The translations under genes were made by a program, and so were the position numbers. Shown piece by piece: positions 30,402 through 32,274 of a DNA stretch of 32,274 bases. Within the stretch, counting starts at the first letter, position 1. Each line of letters opens with the position of its first letter. The notes beneath the pieces were generated by a model that was not told the DNA's origin, ran no database searches, and was given only the letters and a program-made list of their open reading frames with translations. Origin of the DNA: Bacillota bacterium. GTDB taxonomy: Bacteria > Bacillota > Clostridia > Christensenellales > Aristaeellaceae. The stretch covers positions 1 to 32,274 of the forward strand of contig JAEZHM010000111.1 of NCBI GenBank assembly GCA_023416585.1, given 5' to 3'.

Positions 30402-30866
30402 TTACTCGTCCCGATTGCGTTTGCCTTCTATTTTTTCAATGGGGATTTTGATCATGGACACTGCATTCCAGTACTTGTCGACGACTTCTGCAAGGCGGTG
30501 AGCGCCATTTGGAGCAAGCGCCATGGACAGGGCTGTAAGCGCGCCGCGCCTTTCTTCCGGTTCGGCAAGCATTTGGGCACGGCCGGTGACGATAGCACTG
30601 TCGTAATGGGTAGTAAACCGTTCTTCTATGATAACCGGGTTTTTGTATACGGAAAAGCTGACTTCGGGGTGACTTTGGAGGCATTCGATTTTCTTGCCTT
30701 TGAGAGCGCAGTGGAGGTACAGGGCATTGGCTGCCTCATCGTAGTAGTAATTGATGGGCACACCGTAGGGGAGTCCTTCCGGGGTGATCATGCTCAGGGT
30801 GCCCAGATTGCAGGATTTCAAAATATCGCGGGCTGCCGCTTCTGTTGTCATGCGTTCGGGTTTCAT
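30402..30866 (-). CDS. NimA-like pyridoxamine 5'-phosphate oxidase-fold flavoprotein
   Basis: A 154-residue split-barrel flavin-binding protein. ATG at 30866 is preferred because AAAGG lies 11 bases upstream; ATG at 30887 has no site. After a helical start (MTTEAAARDILKSCNLGTLSMI), the strand segment GLPYGVPINYYYDEAANALYLHCALKGKKIECLQSHPEVSFSVY is the typical NimA/PNPOx-like core. It includes the histidine of LHCALKGKK, where NimA proteins carry a cofactor-contacting histidine. Substrate unknown; members bind FMN, haem or F420 and some reduce nitro compounds. A clinical nitroimidazole-resistance role should not be assumed. It lies downstream of rpoC on the same strand, behind a hairpin. Confidence 0.85.
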   Translation of the reverse strand: MKPERMTTEAAARDILKSCNLGTLSMITPEGLPYGVPINYYYDEAANALYLHCALKGKKIECLQSHPEVSFSVYKNPVIIEERFTTHYDSAIVTGRAQMLAEPEERRGALTALSMALAPNGAHRLAEVVDKYWNAVSMIKIPIEKIEGKRNRDE

Positions 30867-30906
30867 GCGCACACGCCTTTCAATCATTATTCCAAATAAT
30901 ACACGG

Positions 30907-30938
30907 CAGGGGAGGCTTCTTGCAAGAAACCTCCCCTG
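30907..30938 (-). terminator. Hairpin at the end of rpoC
   Basis: CAGGGGAGG (30907-30915) pairs with CCTCCCCTG (30930-30938) and continues through TTCTTGCAAGAA. It lies 16 bases after the rpoC stop. A T-run follows on the plus strand (30945-30950) but not on the minus strand, so termination of rpoC here is likely but not textbook. Confidence 0.6.
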
Positions 30939-30954
30939 AATGGCTTTTTTATGC

Positions 30955-32274
30955 TTAATAGGCTTCCTTGATATCGATGTTCTTGTAGCGCTTCATGCCT
31001 GTGCCGGCGGGGATCAGCTTGCCGATGATCACGTTTTCCTTCAGGCCTACCAGCGGGTCCACCTTGCCCTTGATGGCGGCTTCGGTGAGCACACGGGTCG
31101 TTTCCTGGAAGGATGCTGCGGACAGGAAGCTTTCCGTAGCCAGGGAGGCCTTGGTGATGCCCAGCAGGATACGCTTGGCAACCGCGGGCCGGCCGCCGGC
31201 CATGATTGTTTGACGGTTTGCTTCTTCGAAACGGAAGATGTCCACAAGAGCGCCAGGGAGCAATGACGTATCGCTGCTATCCTCCACGCGGACCTTGCGC
31301 AGCATCTGCCGTACGATGATCTCAATATGCTTGTCGGCCACGGCCACGCCCTGGAGGCGGTACACGCTCAAAACTTCCTTGAGCAGGTATTCCTGCACGG
31401 CTTTCACGCCTAAGATGCGCAACAGGTCATGGGGGTTGATGGAGCCTTCGATCAGTTCGTCGCCGGCTTCCACCATCTGTCCGTCCACCACTTTCAGGCG
31501 GGAACCATAGGTGATTTGATAGGCCTTGGACTCATGCGTATCTTCTTCGCTGGTGACAATCAGTTCGCGCTTTTTCTTTGTCTCTGCTATGGACACGCGG
31601 CCGCTGATCTCGCTCAGGATGGCGTCGCGCTTGGGCTTTCTCGCTTCAAACAGCTCTTCCACGCGGGGAAGACCTTGGGTGATGTCTTCGCCGGAAGCGA
31701 TACCGCCGGTATGGAAGGTACGCATGGTGAGCTGCGTGCCGGGTTCGCCGATGGCCTGGGCGGCGATGATGCCAACGGCTTCACCTACATCCACGGGGCC
31801 GCCTGTGGCCAGGTTGGTGCCGTAGCAGCGGGCGCAAACGCCGGTCTCGTTACGGCATGTAAGCACGCTGCGGACAGACGCTTTCAACACGCCGGCCTTG
31901 ACGATTTCCTTGGCCTTGATGTGGTCGATAACCTCGTTGAGCCGCACCATCACTTCGCCGGTAACGGGATTGATGATGTCATCGGCTGCCACGCGGCCGC
32001 GAAGACGGTCCTCCAGGCTTTCAATGGACTGGCGGCCGCTCATGATTTCCTGTACTGTGATGCCGCGCACCTTTTCGCCTCTGGCCTCAAAGCAATCCAG
32101 TTCCTTTACGATTACTTCCTGGCTGACGTCCACCAGACGGCGGGTCAAATAACCGGAGTCGGCGGTACGAAGTGCCGTATCGGCCAGAGACTTGCGGCTG
32201 CCGTGGCTGGAGAGGAAGAATTCCAGCACCGTGAGGCCCTCACGGAAGTTGGCGCGGATAGGCAGCTCAATGGT
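30955..32274 (-). CDS. rpoC: RNA polymerase beta' subunit, C-terminal part
   Basis: The last 439 codons of the largest RNA polymerase subunit. The frame is open to the window edge and the gene start lies beyond 32274. It begins with the catalytic trigger-loop-side segment (ELPIRANFREGLTVLEFF), then SHGSRKSLADTALRTADSGYLTRRLVDV. The second zinc region follows as CRNETGVCARCYG, then VGIIAAQAIGEPGTQLTMRTFHTGG and GLPRVEELFEARKPK, and it ends with the conserved C-terminal ATESFLSAASFQETTRVLTEAA and LIPAGTGM. The GTG at 32229 is an internal valine. The gene normally follows rpoB, which would be outside the window. Identity is certain. Confidence 0.98.
   Translation of the reverse strand, partial: TIELPIRANFREGLTVLEFFLSSHGSRKSLADTALRTADSGYLTRRLVDVSQEVIVKELDCFEARGEKVRGITVQEIMSGRQSIESLEDRLRGRVAADDIINPVTGEVMVRLNEVIDHIKAKEIVKAGVLKASVRSVLTCRNETGVCARCYGTNLATGGPVDVGEAVGIIAAQAIGEPGTQLTMRTFHTGGIASGEDITQGLPRVEELFEARKPKRDAILSEISGRVSIAETKKKRELIVTSEEDTHESKAYQITYGSRLKVVDGQMVEAGDELIEGSINPHDLLRILGVKAVQEYLLKEVLSVYRLQGVAVADKHIEIIVRQMLRKVRVEDSSDTSLLPGALVDIFRFEEANRQTIMAGGRPAVAKRILLGITKASLATESFLSAASFQETTRVLTEAAIKGKVDPLVGLKENVIIGKLIPAGTGMKRYKNIDIKEAY

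Overview
The window is a gene-dense stretch (about 30 intact protein genes) of a bacterial chromosome of intermediate GC content. It most likely comes from an anaerobic member of the Clostridia (Bacillota). Pointers are strong AGGAGG-type ribosome binding sites, sigma-A-type promoters, a CD1247-type zinc protein directly after efp, the radA-yacL pair, type III pantothenate kinase next to an ECF transporter S component, formate-THF ligase, and palindromic intergenic repeats of a kind common in gut and rumen clostridia. I cannot place it below class from sequence alone. No rRNA, tRNA, CRISPR array, prophage or insertion-sequence transposase was recognised.

Layout. 1-1290: 3' part of efp and a CD1247-like acidic zinc-ribbon protein, closed by two hairpin terminators. 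1338-3684: a small two-helix membrane protein and an ammonium channel fused to a PII signalling domain. 3685-4129: an intergenic repeat, a near-consensus promoter and a structured leader. 4130-6854: an operon of an ECF S component (probably pantothenate), coaX and hom, closed by a terminator. 6997-11772: ppk1, cysE, cysS and a ComEA-like HhH protein. 11773-12284: repeat-rich spacer. 12285-12647: an SCP2-like small protein.

From 18451 down to 12654 the minus strand carries fhs, an Lrp/AsnC regulator overlapping an aminotransferase, a CapA-like secreted protein and a LeuB-family protein that has lost nearly every catalytic residue. A divergent promoter region at 18490-18594 separates fhs from a plus-strand MBL-fold hydrolase. 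Minus-strand genes follow: PHP phosphatase overlapping pepF, then a FadR-type GntR regulator, then a membrane-anchored metallophosphoesterase with altered metal motifs. A second divergent region (24005-24308) with a palindrome over the promoter leads to plus-strand radA and yacL. After this come a secreted or membrane-anchored protein of unknown function, a decayed paralogue with three in-frame stops, palindromic repeats, a minus-strand serine hydrolase, a NimA-like flavoprotein, and the C-terminal third of rpoC running off the end.

Functionally the window is mostly housekeeping: translation (efp, cysS), transcription (rpoC), repair (radA), nitrogen uptake (amt-PII), CoA, threonine/methionine, cysteine and one-carbon metabolism, and polyphosphate. 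The less ordinary items are the Amt-PII fusion without the uridylylation tyrosine, the LeuB-like pseudoenzyme, the leader before the pantothenate operon, a promoter sequence shared by ppk and radA, the metallophosphoesterase with altered motifs, the in-frame-stop pseudogene, and at least three families of palindromic intergenic repeats. I found no obvious multi-gene defence or biosynthetic system. All coordinates and motif readings were made by eye; family names rest on motif recognition, not on searches.
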